Source of the DNA: CAYONP01 sp964405335 | Lineage (GTDB): Bacteria; Armatimonadota; UBA10988 | DNA length: 39,753 nucleotides | Direction of reading: 5' to 3' | Assembly (NCBI GenBank): GCA_964405335.1 | Contig: CAYONP010000052.1 | Coordinates: 1-39,753, forward strand | Shown: in pieces, positions 1-7,559 of the stretch | Layout of the letters: each line of letters opens with the position of its first letter | Numbering within the stretch: the first letter of the stretch is position 1 | Notes under the pieces: model-generated | What the model was told of the DNA's origin: nothing | Databases searched by the model: none | What the model saw: the letters and a program-made list of their open reading frames with translations, nothing else | Translations under genes and position numbers: made by a program

Positions 1-2
1 TC

Positions 3-1586
3 GCCGACGTGGCTAAGGCGGGCGGCGAGGGGTATATCATGGGCTACTTCGCGGACTGCGCGCGGGATGACATCCGGCGCATGATCCTCGACGAGGGGAT
101 CCGCGCCGACGGCCGTGATACGGTCACCGTGCGGCCGATCTGGTGCGAGGCCGGGACGCTCCCGCGGGTCCACGGCTCGGCGGTGTTCACCCGCGGCGAG
201 ACGCAGGTGCTGAGCGTCACCACGCTGGGCACCGTTGGCGACAAGAAGACCATCGACTGGCTGCACGAGCAGTACCAGCAGCGGTACTTCCACCAGTACA
301 ACTTCCCGCCCTACAGCGTGGGTGAGGTCAAGCGGATGGGCAGCCCGGGCCGCCGCGAGGTGGGCCACGGCGCGCTGGCCGAGCGGGCGCTGGTGCCCGT
401 GCTGCCCGGCGACGATGTCTTCCCCTACACCATGCGGGTGGTCAGCGAGGTGCTCGAGTCGAACGGCTCGTCGTCGATGGCCAGTGTCTGCGCCAGCACC
501 ATGTCGCTGATGGACGCCGGCGTGCCGATCGCGACGCCGGTCAGCGGCGTGGCCATGGGGCTGCTCAAAGAGGACGACAACACCGTCATCCTGACCGACA
601 TCATCGGCCTCGAGGACCACTGCGGCGACATGGACTTCAAGGTCTGCGGCACCGAGAACGGGATCACCGCGCTGCAGATGGACATCAAGTGCAGCGGCCT
701 GACCCGCGAGATCATGGAGCAGGCGCTGGCCCAGGCGAACGAGGCGCTGATCCACATCCGCGGCGAGATGGCCAAGACCATCGACGCGCCGCGCGAGAGC
801 ATCTCGCCGAACGCGCCGCTGATCCAGGTGGTCGAGATCAACCCCGAGAAGATCGCCGTCGTGATCGGCCCGGGCGGCAAGCAGATCAAAGAGATCCAGA
901 ATGAGACCGGGGCGCGGATCGACATCGAGCAGGACGGCCGCGTGTTCGTCGCCTGCGACAACCGCGAGGGCGGGCAGCGGGCGGTCGAGTGGATCCGCAA
1001 CCTGACCCGCGAGGTGGCCATCGGCGAGGAGTTCGAGGGCGAGGTCACGCGCATCTTCGGCTTCGGCGCGATGGTCGAGTTCCTGCCCGGCAAAGAGGGC
1101 CTGGTCCACATCTCGAAGCTCGCCGCCGAGCGGATCAACCGCGTCGAGGACGCGGTCAACATCGGCGACATGCTCAAGGTCCGGGTCAGCGAGATCGACG
1201 GCCAGGGCCGGGTCAACCTCGAGCGGACCGACATTCCGATCATCGTCAACCTCGGCGGTGACGAGCGGGGCGAGCGCGACGGCGACCGCAACCCGCGCGA
1301 ACGGCGTGGCGGCGGCGGCGGCGGCGGTGGTGGCCGCGGCGGCCGCGGCGGCCGCGGCGGACGCGGCGGCGGCGGGCGCGGCTACGGCGATCGGCCGCGC
1401 GACGACCGCCCGCGCGACGACCGCCCGCGCGACGACCGGCCGCGCGACGACCGGCCGCGGGATGACCGGCCGCGGGATGACCGCCCGCGGGATGACCGCC
1501 CGCGGGAGGGCAACGGCGGCTATGGCTACGGCGAACCGGGTCGGCCGCAGCCGCGCGGCCGACGCGAGGGCGGTGACGAAGAGTAG
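3..1586 (+). CDS. pnp: Polyribonucleotide nucleotidyltransferase (PNPase), 5'-truncated by window edge
   Basis: PNPase degrades RNA 3'-to-5' by phosphorolysis in the cytoplasm. The reading frame is open to the left edge, so roughly the first 290-300 residues of a ~700-residue enzyme (first RNase PH domain and most of the helical linker) lie outside. What remains is the second RNase PH core, with GSAVFTRGETQ, NFPPYSVGE, ESNGSSSMASV and the metal-binding GDMDFKVCG. It is followed by a KH domain (VIGPGGKQIKEI) and an S1 domain (FGAMVEFLPGKEGLVHIS), in the canonical order. The C-terminal tail is unusual: about 100 residues of poly-Gly and RGG, then seven DDRPR repeats and a GYGYG/Arg-rich end. 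It is presumably disordered and RNA-binding. The M16 peptidase gene follows after about 50 bases, probably in the same operon. The identification is secure. Confidence 0.97.
   Translation, partial: ADVAKAGGEGYIMGYFADCARDDIRRMILDEGIRADGRDTVTVRPIWCEAGTLPRVHGSAVFTRGETQVLSVTTLGTVGDKKTIDWLHEQYQQRYFHQYNFPPYSVGEVKRMGSPGRREVGHGALAERALVPVLPGDDVFPYTMRVVSEVLESNGSSSMASVCASTMSLMDAGVPIATPVSGVAMGLLKEDDNTVILTDIIGLEDHCGDMDFKVCGTENGITALQMDIKCSGLTREIMEQALAQANEALIHIRGEMAKTIDAPRESISPNAPLIQVVEINPEKIAVVIGPGGKQIKEIQNETGARIDIEQDGRVFVACDNREGGQRAVEWIRNLTREVAIGEEFEGEVTRIFGFGAMVEFLPGKEGLVHISKLAAERINRVEDAVNIGDMLKVRVSEIDGQGRVNLERTDIPIIVNLGGDERGERDGDRNPRERRGGGGGGGGGRGGRGGRGGRGGGGRGYGDRPRDDRPRDDRPRDDRPRDDRPRDDRPRDDRPRDDRPREGNGGYGYGEPGRPQPRGRREGGDEE
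1401..1505 (+). repeat. Seven tandem 15-bp units inside pnp
   Basis: Seven consecutive 15-bp units, starting gacgaccgcccgcgc and varying at synonymous positions (gac/gat, cgc/cgg), encode seven DDRPR pentapeptides in the PNPase tail. The unit length keeps the frame, so copy number can change without breaking the gene. Confidence 0.9.
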
Positions 1587-1637
1587 CGATCGGCCGACGG
1601 GCGGCGCGGCCGGCCGCGCCGCCCCGCGGGTGTGACG

Positions 1638-2912
1638 ATGAGTACCGCGGACACCGCCGCTGCCATCCTGCCGAACGGTGTGACGTTGCTGGTCGAGACG
1701 GTGCGCGACGCCCGGTCGGTGGCCATCGGCGGATGGCTGCGCTGCGGCACGCGGCACGAGTCGGCCGAGCAGGTCGGCATCGCGCATTTCCTCGAGCACA
1801 TGGTCTTCCGCGGCGGTTCGCACCACACCGCGCAGGAGCTGGCCCGCGCGATCGAGATGCTCGGCGGCCGGTGCGACGCCTACACCACCCACGAGCACAC
1901 CGGCTACACGCTGCACGTGCTGCCCGAGCGGCTGCCACGCGCCGTCGGTCTGCTGAGTGAGCTGATTGTCCGCGCCAAGCTGGACGAGACGGCGGTCGAG
2001 ACCGAGCGCAGAATCATCCTCGAGGAGATCGCCGAGGCCGAGGACAGCCCGTCGGACCGCGTGGCCGAGCTGGCCGTGGCCCAGGCCTGGGGCGAGCACC
2101 CGCTGGCCTATCCGGTGCTCGGCACACGGCGCACGGTGGCCGGCTTCACCGCTCAGCAGGTGCGCGCGCATCGGGCGGTCTGGTACCGCGCCGAGCGGCT
2201 GGTCCTGGCCGCCGTCGGCCCCATCACGCCGGTCGAAGTCCGGCCGCTGGTCGAGCAGGCGTTCGCCATGATCGGCACCGGCAGCCTGCCCGACGGCACC
2301 ACACCGCCGGCCTTTGCGCCAGGCCTGATCAGCCTGCGGCGCAATCTCGACCAGGTGCACGTCTGCCTGCTCTACCCCGGGCTCGACCAGTGCGACGTGG
2401 ACCGTCACGCGCTCTGGCTGCTCGACGGCCTGCTCGGTGCAACCACCTCGAGCGTCCTGTTCCAGGAGGTGCGCGAGCGGCGCGGTCTGGCCTACCACAT
2501 TGCCGGCTCGCCGCAGGCGCATCAGGATGCCGGGCTCTACTCGATCGAGGCCCTGTGCGGGCCGAAGCAGGTCGGCGAGATGCTCCGCGTGGTCCGCGGC
2601 GCCGTGGCCGAACTGCTCGCCGACGGGGTGACCGAGGACGAGCTGATCTGGGTCAAGGAGCATGCCCGCTCGACCATCGTGCTCGGCCACGAGTCGCTCG
2701 GCGCGCGGCTCGGGCTGCTGGCGCGCAACTGGCTGGCCGAGGCCCGCTGCGTGCCGCTGGCCGAGACGCTCGCGGCGCTCGAAGCGGTCTCGCCGGCCGA
2801 CATCGCCCGCGTCGCGCAGCGGGTCTTCGGCGGCGGGCAGGTGGTGCTCGCCGTGGTCGGACCGGTCACGCCGCGGCGCGAAGCACAATGGTGGGAGGCG
2901 ATTACCGCATGA
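1638..2912 (+). CDS. M16 family zinc peptidase (pitrilysin / processing-peptidase type)
   Basis: A 424-residue single-lobe M16 metallopeptidase, the usual size for the processing-peptidase-beta/YmxG group. The inverted zinc motif HFLEH is at residues 50-54 and the third ligand, a Glu, lies about 77 residues later in IILEEIAEAE. The second half carries RERRGLAYHIAGS, matching the Arg/Tyr active-site motif of the C-terminal half. No signal peptide is seen. I prefer the ATG at 1638; an in-frame GTG at 1632 adds two residues, and neither has a strong ribosome binding site. It lies between pnp and dapB and overlaps dapB by ATGA, which indicates translational coupling. In Bacillus a related peptidase also lies directly downstream of pnp and near dap genes. 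The natural substrate is not known. Confidence 0.93.
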   Translation: MSTADTAAAILPNGVTLLVETVRDARSVAIGGWLRCGTRHESAEQVGIAHFLEHMVFRGGSHHTAQELARAIEMLGGRCDAYTTHEHTGYTLHVLPERLPRAVGLLSELIVRAKLDETAVETERRIILEEIAEAEDSPSDRVAELAVAQAWGEHPLAYPVLGTRRTVAGFTAQQVRAHRAVWYRAERLVLAAVGPITPVEVRPLVEQAFAMIGTGSLPDGTTPPAFAPGLISLRRNLDQVHVCLLYPGLDQCDVDRHALWLLDGLLGATTSSVLFQEVRERRGLAYHIAGSPQAHQDAGLYSIEALCGPKQVGEMLRVVRGAVAELLADGVTEDELIWVKEHARSTIVLGHESLGARLGLLARNWLAEARCVPLAETLAALEAVSPADIARVAQRVFGGGQVVLAVVGPVTPRREAQWWEAITA

Positions 2913-3703
2913 GCCAGAGCGTGCTGCGGGTGCTGGTGATCGGCGCCGGCGGGCGGATGGGCCGCCAGGTCTGCGCCGCTGTCGCCGCGGCGCCGGGACT
3001 GAGCCTGGTCGGCGGCGTCGACCAGCCGGGTGCCGGCGCGCTCGACGGCGTGCCGCTCTTTGGTGACGTGCCGAGCGCCGTGGCGGCGACCGGGCCGGCG
3101 GTGGCGATCGATTTCACCGTGGCCGCGGCGGCGCGGCTCAACCTGCCGGCCCTCATCGCCGAGGATGTCTCGCCGGTGATCGGCACGACCGGCCTCAACG
3201 AGGACGATCTGGAGCAGCTCGATCAGCTCGGCCGCGAGCGCGGCGTGGCGGCCTTGATCGCGCCCAACTTCGCGATTGGTGCCGTGCTGATGATGCGCTT
3301 CGCCGCCGAAGCGGCGCGCCACTTCGCCAGCGCCGAGATCATCGAGCTGCACCACGACCAGAAACGCGATGCACCGAGCGGCACGGCGCTGCGGACCGCC
3401 GAGGCGATGCTCGCCGCCCGCGGCGGGCCGTTCGAACCGCCGCCGGTCGAGTCGCTCGAACAGCCGGTCGGCGCGCGCGGCGGCGAACTCGGCGGCCTGC
3501 GCCTGCACAGCGTGCGACTACCCGGCCTGGTGGCCGACCAGGAGGTGATTCTCGGCGGCGCCGGCGAGACGCTGACCATCGCCCACCGGACGCTCGACCG
3601 GAGCTGCTTCATGCCCGGCGTGATCCTCGCCGCCCGCCGCGTGCGCGGCCTGCCGGCGGGCCTAACCGTCGGCCTCGACACACTGCTCTTCGCCGCGACG
3701 TAG
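2909..3703 (+). CDS. dapB: 4-hydroxy-tetrahydrodipicolinate reductase
   Basis: This cytoplasmic enzyme reduces the dihydrodipicolinate precursor with NAD(P)H in the lysine/diaminopimelate pathway, feeding peptidoglycan synthesis. At 264 residues it is full length. The Rossmann glycine motif GAGGRMGR is at residues 12-19, the loops GTTGL and APNFAIGAVLMM are present, and the catalytic block ELHHDQKRDAPSGTAL carries the His-His, Lys and DAPSGTA substrate loop of the family. The start ATG overlaps the stop of the M16 peptidase gene. The TAG stop is followed immediately by a perfect 44-bp palindrome. Confidence 0.97.
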   Translation: MSQSVLRVLVIGAGGRMGRQVCAAVAAAPGLSLVGGVDQPGAGALDGVPLFGDVPSAVAATGPAVAIDFTVAAAARLNLPALIAEDVSPVIGTTGLNEDDLEQLDQLGRERGVAALIAPNFAIGAVLMMRFAAEAARHFASAEIIELHHDQKRDAPSGTALRTAEAMLAARGGPFEPPPVESLEQPVGARGGELGGLRLHSVRLPGLVADQEVILGGAGETLTIAHRTLDRSCFMPGVILAARRVRGLPAGLTVGLDTLLFAAT

Positions 3704-3747
3704 AAAAGGGACGGACCCAATTTCTAGAAATTGGGTCCGTCCCTTTT
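3704..3747. repeat. Perfect 44-bp palindrome, REP-like and possible terminator
   Basis: Two 20-base arms (aaaagggacggacccaattt and its exact complement) flank CTAG, so all 44 bases are self-complementary. It starts at the base after the dapB stop and ends a few bases before the trpD ribosome binding site. A T-run follows on the plus strand and its mirror image on the minus strand, so it could terminate in both directions. The gggacggaccc core resembles, from memory, palindromes associated with REP-type transposases. Confidence 0.9.
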
Positions 3748-3759
3748 TCGGGGATGGTG

Positions 3760-4773
3760 ATGCTCAAGGACGCGATCATCGACGTGGCCGCCGGCACGCG
3801 GCTTGACGGCGTGCGGGCCGAGGCGGTGATGGACCAGATCATGGACGGCGCGGCCACGGCGGCGCAGATCGGCGCGCTGCTGGCGTTGCTGCACCAGCGT
3901 GGCGAGACGGCCGACGAACTGACCGGCTTTGCCCGCTCGATGCGCGCGCATGTCACGCCGGTGGTCACGTCGCGTCGGCCGCTGACCGACACCTGCGGTA
4001 GCGGTGGGGGTGGTCAGGCGACGATCAACGTCTCGACCGCGGCGGCCATCGTCGCCGCCGGGGCCGGCGTGGCGGTGGCCAAGCACGGCAACCGGGCGAT
4101 GACCAGCCAGTGCGGCAGCGCCGACGTGCTCGAGGCGCTCGGCATCGCCGTCGAGGCGCCGCCGGCGGCGATCGGTGAGGCGATCGACCGCATCGGCATC
4201 GGGTTCATGTTCGCGCCGCACTTTCACCCGGCGATGAAGCACGCGATTGGCCCGCGGCGCGAGATCGGCATCCGCACGGCGTTCAACCTGATCGGCCCGC
4301 TGACCAACCCGGCCGCCGCGAGCCGGCAGGTGGTCGGCGTACCGCGGCCCGAGCTGTGCGACCTGCTGATCGACGTGTTGGCCGGCCTCGGCGCCGAGCG
4401 GGCGATGGTCGTCCACGGACTCGACGGGGTGGATGAGCTGAGCATCGCCGGCCCGAGCCGGGTCTGCGAACTGCGCGACGGTGGGGTGCGGCGCTACACC
4501 GTCGAGCCGGGCGAGGCCGGTCTGCCGGTCCATCCAGCTACGGCGGTGGCCGGCTCGGACGCGGCGGCCAACGCCGCGGCGGTCGAGGCGATCCTGGCCG
4601 GCGAGCGCGGCGCGCGGCGCGACTTCGTGGTCCTCAACGCCGCGGCGGCGATCGTGGTCGGCGGCCTGGCCGACGACCTCCGCGCCGGGGCCGAGGCGGC
4701 CGCCGCGAGCCTCGACTCGGGCGCGGCCGCCCGCGTGCTCGAAGCTTGGCGGGCGTGGAGCCGCGCGCTCTGA
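3760..4773 (+). CDS. trpD: Anthranilate phosphoribosyltransferase
   Basis: This enzyme transfers phosphoribose from PRPP to anthranilate in tryptophan synthesis. At 337 residues it has the helical N-terminal domain followed by the type III phosphoribosyltransferase domain. Hallmarks are KHGNRAMTSQCGSADVLEAL, HPAMKHAIGPRREIGIRT and FNLIGPLTNPA. The PRPP loop, normally CGTGGDG, reads CGSGGGG here (residues 79-85), so the conserved Asp is Gly. The start at 3760 fits families beginning MLKDAI and has GGGG at 3750-3753 upstream; an ATG at 3754 is also in frame but too close to it. No other trp genes are nearby, and the 44-bp palindrome separates it from dapB. Glycine at that position may alter magnesium or PRPP handling. 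A relative of the family with another acceptor is possible but less likely. Confidence 0.93.
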   Translation: MLKDAIIDVAAGTRLDGVRAEAVMDQIMDGAATAAQIGALLALLHQRGETADELTGFARSMRAHVTPVVTSRRPLTDTCGSGGGGQATINVSTAAAIVAAGAGVAVAKHGNRAMTSQCGSADVLEALGIAVEAPPAAIGEAIDRIGIGFMFAPHFHPAMKHAIGPRREIGIRTAFNLIGPLTNPAAASRQVVGVPRPELCDLLIDVLAGLGAERAMVVHGLDGVDELSIAGPSRVCELRDGGVRRYTVEPGEAGLPVHPATAVAGSDAAANAAAVEAILAGERGARRDFVVLNAAAAIVVGGLADDLRAGAEAAAASLDSGAAARVLEAWRAWSRAL

Positions 4774-4789
4774 GCCGAGCCCCAAAACG

Positions 4790-4817
4790 ACGGACCCGGG
4801 CGGTTGCCCGGGTCCGT
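4790..4817. terminator. Hairpin between convergent trpD and PEP-CTERM gene
   Basis: A perfect 12-bp stem (acggacccgggc / gcccgggtccgt) closes a 4-base loop. On the minus strand it is followed by TCGTTTTGG, a modest T-run, so it best serves as the terminator of the PEP-CTERM gene. It may also stop trpD transcription. Confidence 0.75.
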
Positions 4818-4842
4818 GGTCTGGTCGTTCGATGAGGAACGA

Positions 4843-5499
4843 TCAGCGGCGCTTGCGCCGCCGGACGATGCCGATCAGCCCGCCGGCCAGCAGGGCCAGC
4901 GTGCCGGGCTCGGGGACCGGGGTGACCTGACCCACCGTACCGAGGCGGAACTCGCCGATGGCGTAGCCGTCAGCCTTGGCCACCACCGAGACCGAGATCG
5001 AGAGGATGTCCTCGCCGGTGGTGTAGAAGCCGAAGTAGGTCGCGCCTTCGAATCCGGTGACCGGCGTGGCCGGCGTGGTGAAGGTCGAGACGCCGCTCGA
5101 GGTCTCGATCACGAACTCGTTGTCATCGAACTCGTTTGGCTCGACGTAGAAGTCGACCGCTTGGAAGCCGGCCGGCAGGACGTAGGTGCCGAGCGTGGCG
5201 CCGAGGTTCCGGTAGACCCGGGGCGTGGTCTCGAACCAGCTCACCCAGCCGCCACCCGGCACGGTCGCCATGGTGTGCGCCGAGCCGAAGGTGATCACAG
5301 GCGCCACAGCGCCCGTGTCGCCGACGGAGGCGAAGTCGGCCGCCGGATTGACCGGAATGGCCGCCATGGTGGCGAAGGCCGACATCGCCGCGTAGGATGA
5401 GGCGTGGGTGCCAGCGTCGGGCACGTATAGCACCGCGGCCCGGCCCATGCCGCAGAGCATCAACCCGGCGAGAAGTGCCGGGGCGAAACGCAGTCGCAT
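4843..5499 (-). CDS. PEP-CTERM sorting-domain exported protein
   Basis: A 218-residue exported protein. The N-terminus (MRLRFAPALLAGLMLCGMGRA) is a signal peptide. The C-terminus has the full PEP-CTERM sorting tail: VPEPGT, a hydrophobic segment (LALLAGGLIGIV) and a basic end (RRRKRR). In this family an exosortase cleaves the tail and the protein is placed at the cell surface or in exopolysaccharide. The middle is Gly/Ala/Thr-rich and probably beta, with no enzymatic motif I recognise. The start at 5499 is chosen because GGAG lies 6 bases upstream; in-frame starts at 5511 and 5550 would put charged residues before the signal peptide. It is a single-gene unit ending in a hairpin. No exosortase gene is in the window. 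Confidence 0.88.
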   Translation of the reverse strand: MRLRFAPALLAGLMLCGMGRAAVLYVPDAGTHASSYAAMSAFATMAAIPVNPAADFASVGDTGAVAPVITFGSAHTMATVPGGGWVSWFETTPRVYRNLGATLGTYVLPAGFQAVDFYVEPNEFDDNEFVIETSSGVSTFTTPATPVTGFEGATYFGFYTTGEDILSISVSVVAKADGYAIGEFRLGTVGQVTPVPEPGTLALLAGGLIGIVRRRKRR

Positions 5500-5579
5500 A
5501 GCGTTCTCCATGTGCACTGGATAGGCCCGCCTGCACCGCTCCACGGCCATCCGCCGCGGCCCCCCGGGCAGGCGAGTCA

Positions 5580-5596
5580 GTTTGCGTTGTGCAAAC
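5580..5596. promoter_or_regulatory. Inverted repeat upstream of PEP-CTERM gene (possible operator)
   Basis: GTTTGC-gttgt-GCAAAC is a perfect 6-5-6 inverted repeat about 80 bases upstream of the PEP-CTERM start, in a region otherwise very GC-rich. Its size suits a dimeric regulator site, but no second copy or regulator gene is seen. This is tentative. Confidence 0.3.
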
Positions 5597-5654
5597 GCCG
5601 TGCCAATCCTCCGACTGTCTGTGCGCCGGCCGGGCGGGTGAGCGCGGCGGTGGC

Positions 5655-5684
5655 TTGACGCCCCGCTCCGCCGCGGGCTAGACT
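5655..5684 (+). promoter_or_regulatory. Sigma-70-type promoter for the 5703-7520 operon
   Basis: TTGACG (5655-5660) and TAGACT (5679-5684) are separated by 18 bases. Transcription would start near 5691, leaving a very short leader before the TTG start at 5703. Confidence 0.5.
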
Positions 5685-5702
5685 GGCCGGTGGGGCACCT
5701 GC

Positions 5703-5909
5703 TTGGTTCGTTATCGCATCGTCACCGAAGTCCCGGCCGAGGCGCGTAGCGAGCGGTTCTGCTCGCTCCGCGACGACCAGATCCGCCTGCGCCTGAGCAT
5801 CGTGGGCGACGAGCTGGTAGTGGTCGCCACCGGGCTCGACCCGGCGGCCTGCGAGCGCCTGCTGCTCACCCTCGGCGCCGACGAAATGGGAGTCGACCTG
5901 TGCGGCTGA
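5703..5909 (+). CDS. Small conserved-looking protein, first gene of an uncharacterised operon
   Basis: A 68-residue protein starting with TTG, preceded by GGTGGGG (5689-5695). The composition looks like a small alpha/beta domain: RYRIVTEV, then RLRLSIVGDELVVVATG, then a helix (PAACERLLLTLG). There is no signal peptide or transmembrane segment. It overlaps the next gene by 10 bases, which argues that it is real and translationally coupled. I do not recognise the family. By size and position it may be a partner subunit of the two following proteins. Confidence 0.6.
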   Translation: MVRYRIVTEVPAEARSERFCSLRDDQIRLRLSIVGDELVVVATGLDPAACERLLLTLGADEMGVDLCG

Positions 5910-6901
5910 CCGGACCGCACGCGGCGCGGCGCAGCCTGGCGCTGATCATCTATGGCCGGCTGGACGGCGAGCCGGTCGAGCCGACCCGCTGGCTGCGCCG
6001 GCGCACCACCCGCGAGGCCTTTGCCGCCCGGGCACAGCGCCTGCTGATCGGCCATCTGGTGCGTCGCGGTGGGGCCACGCCGGCGCCGCTGTTCGATGCC
6101 GCGGGCGAGCCGCTCGGCACCGGCCCGGCCTGGCACGCGGCGGCGATGGCCGCCGCCGATTGGCGACTCTCGGGTGCGGTGGTCCGCCTGCTCGGCGAGC
6201 TGTGGGAGCGGACCGAGCCGGGCCCGCCGGCGGTAGCGCCGGTCACCGCGGCCGACACGCTGTTCTTTGACGCGGTGGCCGAAGCGCTCGACGCGGTGGC
6301 CGCCGGCCGCGAGCGCAGCCTGGCCGAGGCGGCCTCGTCGGCCAGCCCGCTGACGCAGGTGCGGCGGCCGGAGCGCGCCGACCCGGCGGCGGCGTTGCCC
6401 CGGCTCCGACCGCTGCTGTCGGCGGGGTGGCTGGCGCCCTACCTGATCGACGGCCTGGTGCGCGACTGGCTCGAGCTCGATCGTCGCCGCGAGATGCTCC
6501 GCCGGGCCGAAGAGGAGACGCTCAACCGCCGGCTGCTGGCGGTGTGGGAGGGCCTCCGGGCGGCCTGGAGCGAGACCGGTCGGCACGAACTGCTGGTGCT
6601 TTTCCCGCGGCTCTACGAACGCTGGCTGCGCGGCCGCGACGGGCTGCGCGGAATCCTCCGTGGCGCCCGTGCCGGGGCCTGGGACGGCTGGACGCAGGCG
6701 GCGCGCGAGAGCTTCGAGCTGAGCTATGGCCGGCTGTTCGAGCCGGGCCTGGTGCTGCGCGAAACCGCTGCCGACCTGCGCGCGTTGGGATGGCAGCGGA
6801 CGCCGGCGGCCGAGTACTTTCTGGGTGAGTATGCGCGGCGTTATGAGCCGCACGCCGAGACGGTCGACCGGCTCCACGCCGAGCTGTGCCGGATCGTCTA
6901 G
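5900..6901 (+). CDS. Uncharacterised 333-residue protein, second gene of operon
   Basis: A cytoplasmic, Arg/Ala/Leu-rich and predominantly helical protein starting at GTG 5900 inside the end of the previous gene. It has no signal peptide, membrane segment, nucleotide-binding loop or metal motif I can identify. A charged helical stretch around residues 190-215 (DWLELDRRREMLRRAEEETL) may be a coiled-coil or interaction helix, and W/Y-rich blocks follow (LFPRLYERWLRGRDGLRG). The gene downstream starts 10 bases after its stop. Function unknown. It is best interpreted together with its two neighbours. Confidence 0.75.
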   Translation: MRLTGPHAARRSLALIIYGRLDGEPVEPTRWLRRRTTREAFAARAQRLLIGHLVRRGGATPAPLFDAAGEPLGTGPAWHAAAMAAADWRLSGAVVRLLGELWERTEPGPPAVAPVTAADTLFFDAVAEALDAVAAGRERSLAEAASSASPLTQVRRPERADPAAALPRLRPLLSAGWLAPYLIDGLVRDWLELDRRREMLRRAEEETLNRRLLAVWEGLRAAWSETGRHELLVLFPRLYERWLRGRDGLRGILRGARAGAWDGWTQAARESFELSYGRLFEPGLVLRETAADLRALGWQRTPAAEYFLGEYARRYEPHAETVDRLHAELCRIV

Positions 6902-6911
6902 CGAGGATGCC

Positions 6912-7520
6912 ATGAGTCGACCCTACCGGATCGTGGTCCGCAAGGTGATTGAGCACGAGGTCAGCGCGGGCGACACCTCGACGCTGCGGCTCGATCTCGA
7001 CGCCGCGGCGCCGGGCACCGACGTCGAGCGCATCCTCGCCGAGGTGCTCGAACGCAACGGCTGGCGCGAAGTCTCGCCGGGCGTCTATGAGAAGGAGCGC
7101 GGCGACGGCGAAGCGATGAGTTGCGACCTGGCCGAGCGGCGCGTAACCACGACCATCCAACTCGACCGCAAGGTCAGCGAGGAGGTCCGCCGCGAGCTGC
7201 GCGGCGACACCTGGAACTTCGCCGAGGGGCGCGAGATGACCGCCGCCGAGCTGGCCGAGGTCCGGCGCCGGGCGACCGAGCAGCTCGAGGGCCGGCTGAG
7301 CGCCGAGCAGAAACAGCGGGCCGGCGACGCGCTGCAGCGCGAAGCGACCCAGCGCCTGACCGAGGGCGAGGCCGACCGGCGGCGGGAGATCAACCGGGTC
7401 ATCCTCGAGGTCATGGCCGAGTCGCTCAAGGAGAAGGCCGCCTCGCTCGGCAACGTCGAGCAGATGGACGAAGAGTGGCGCGGCGCCGACTATGAACTGA
7501 CCATCCAGGTCCGCGAGTAA
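6912..7520 (+). CDS. Conserved protein, possibly an FtsH-ternary-system component
   Basis: A 202-residue protein with GAGGA 5 bases before its ATG. An N-terminal alpha/beta part (SRPYRIVVRKVIEHEVSAGD) is followed by a long Glu/Arg/Gln-rich helical region and the closing block LKEKAASLGNVEQMDE with a final strand LTIQVRE. From memory, proteins with this start and the LKEKAAxLG ending recur in planctomycete-type genomes. There they lie beside AAA+ (FtsH-like) ATPases in the three-component systems described by comparative genomics. I cannot verify that here and no AAA+ gene is in the window. The three genes 5703-7520 form one tight operon. It is convergent with the amidohydrolase gene, 39 bases away. 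Confidence 0.7.
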   Translation: MSRPYRIVVRKVIEHEVSAGDTSTLRLDLDAAAPGTDVERILAEVLERNGWREVSPGVYEKERGDGEAMSCDLAERRVTTTIQLDRKVSEEVRRELRGDTWNFAEGREMTAAELAEVRRRATEQLEGRLSAEQKQRAGDALQREATQRLTEGEADRRREINRVILEVMAESLKEKAASLGNVEQMDEEWRGADYELTIQVRE

Positions 7521-7559
7521 CCAACCGCCAGCAGCCTTGGTTCCCGGGTGACCTCGGCC

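Noticed and set aside
1401..1505. CRISPR-like or regulatory repeat in pnp
   Set aside because: The 15-bp units are in-frame coding repeats giving DDRPR.
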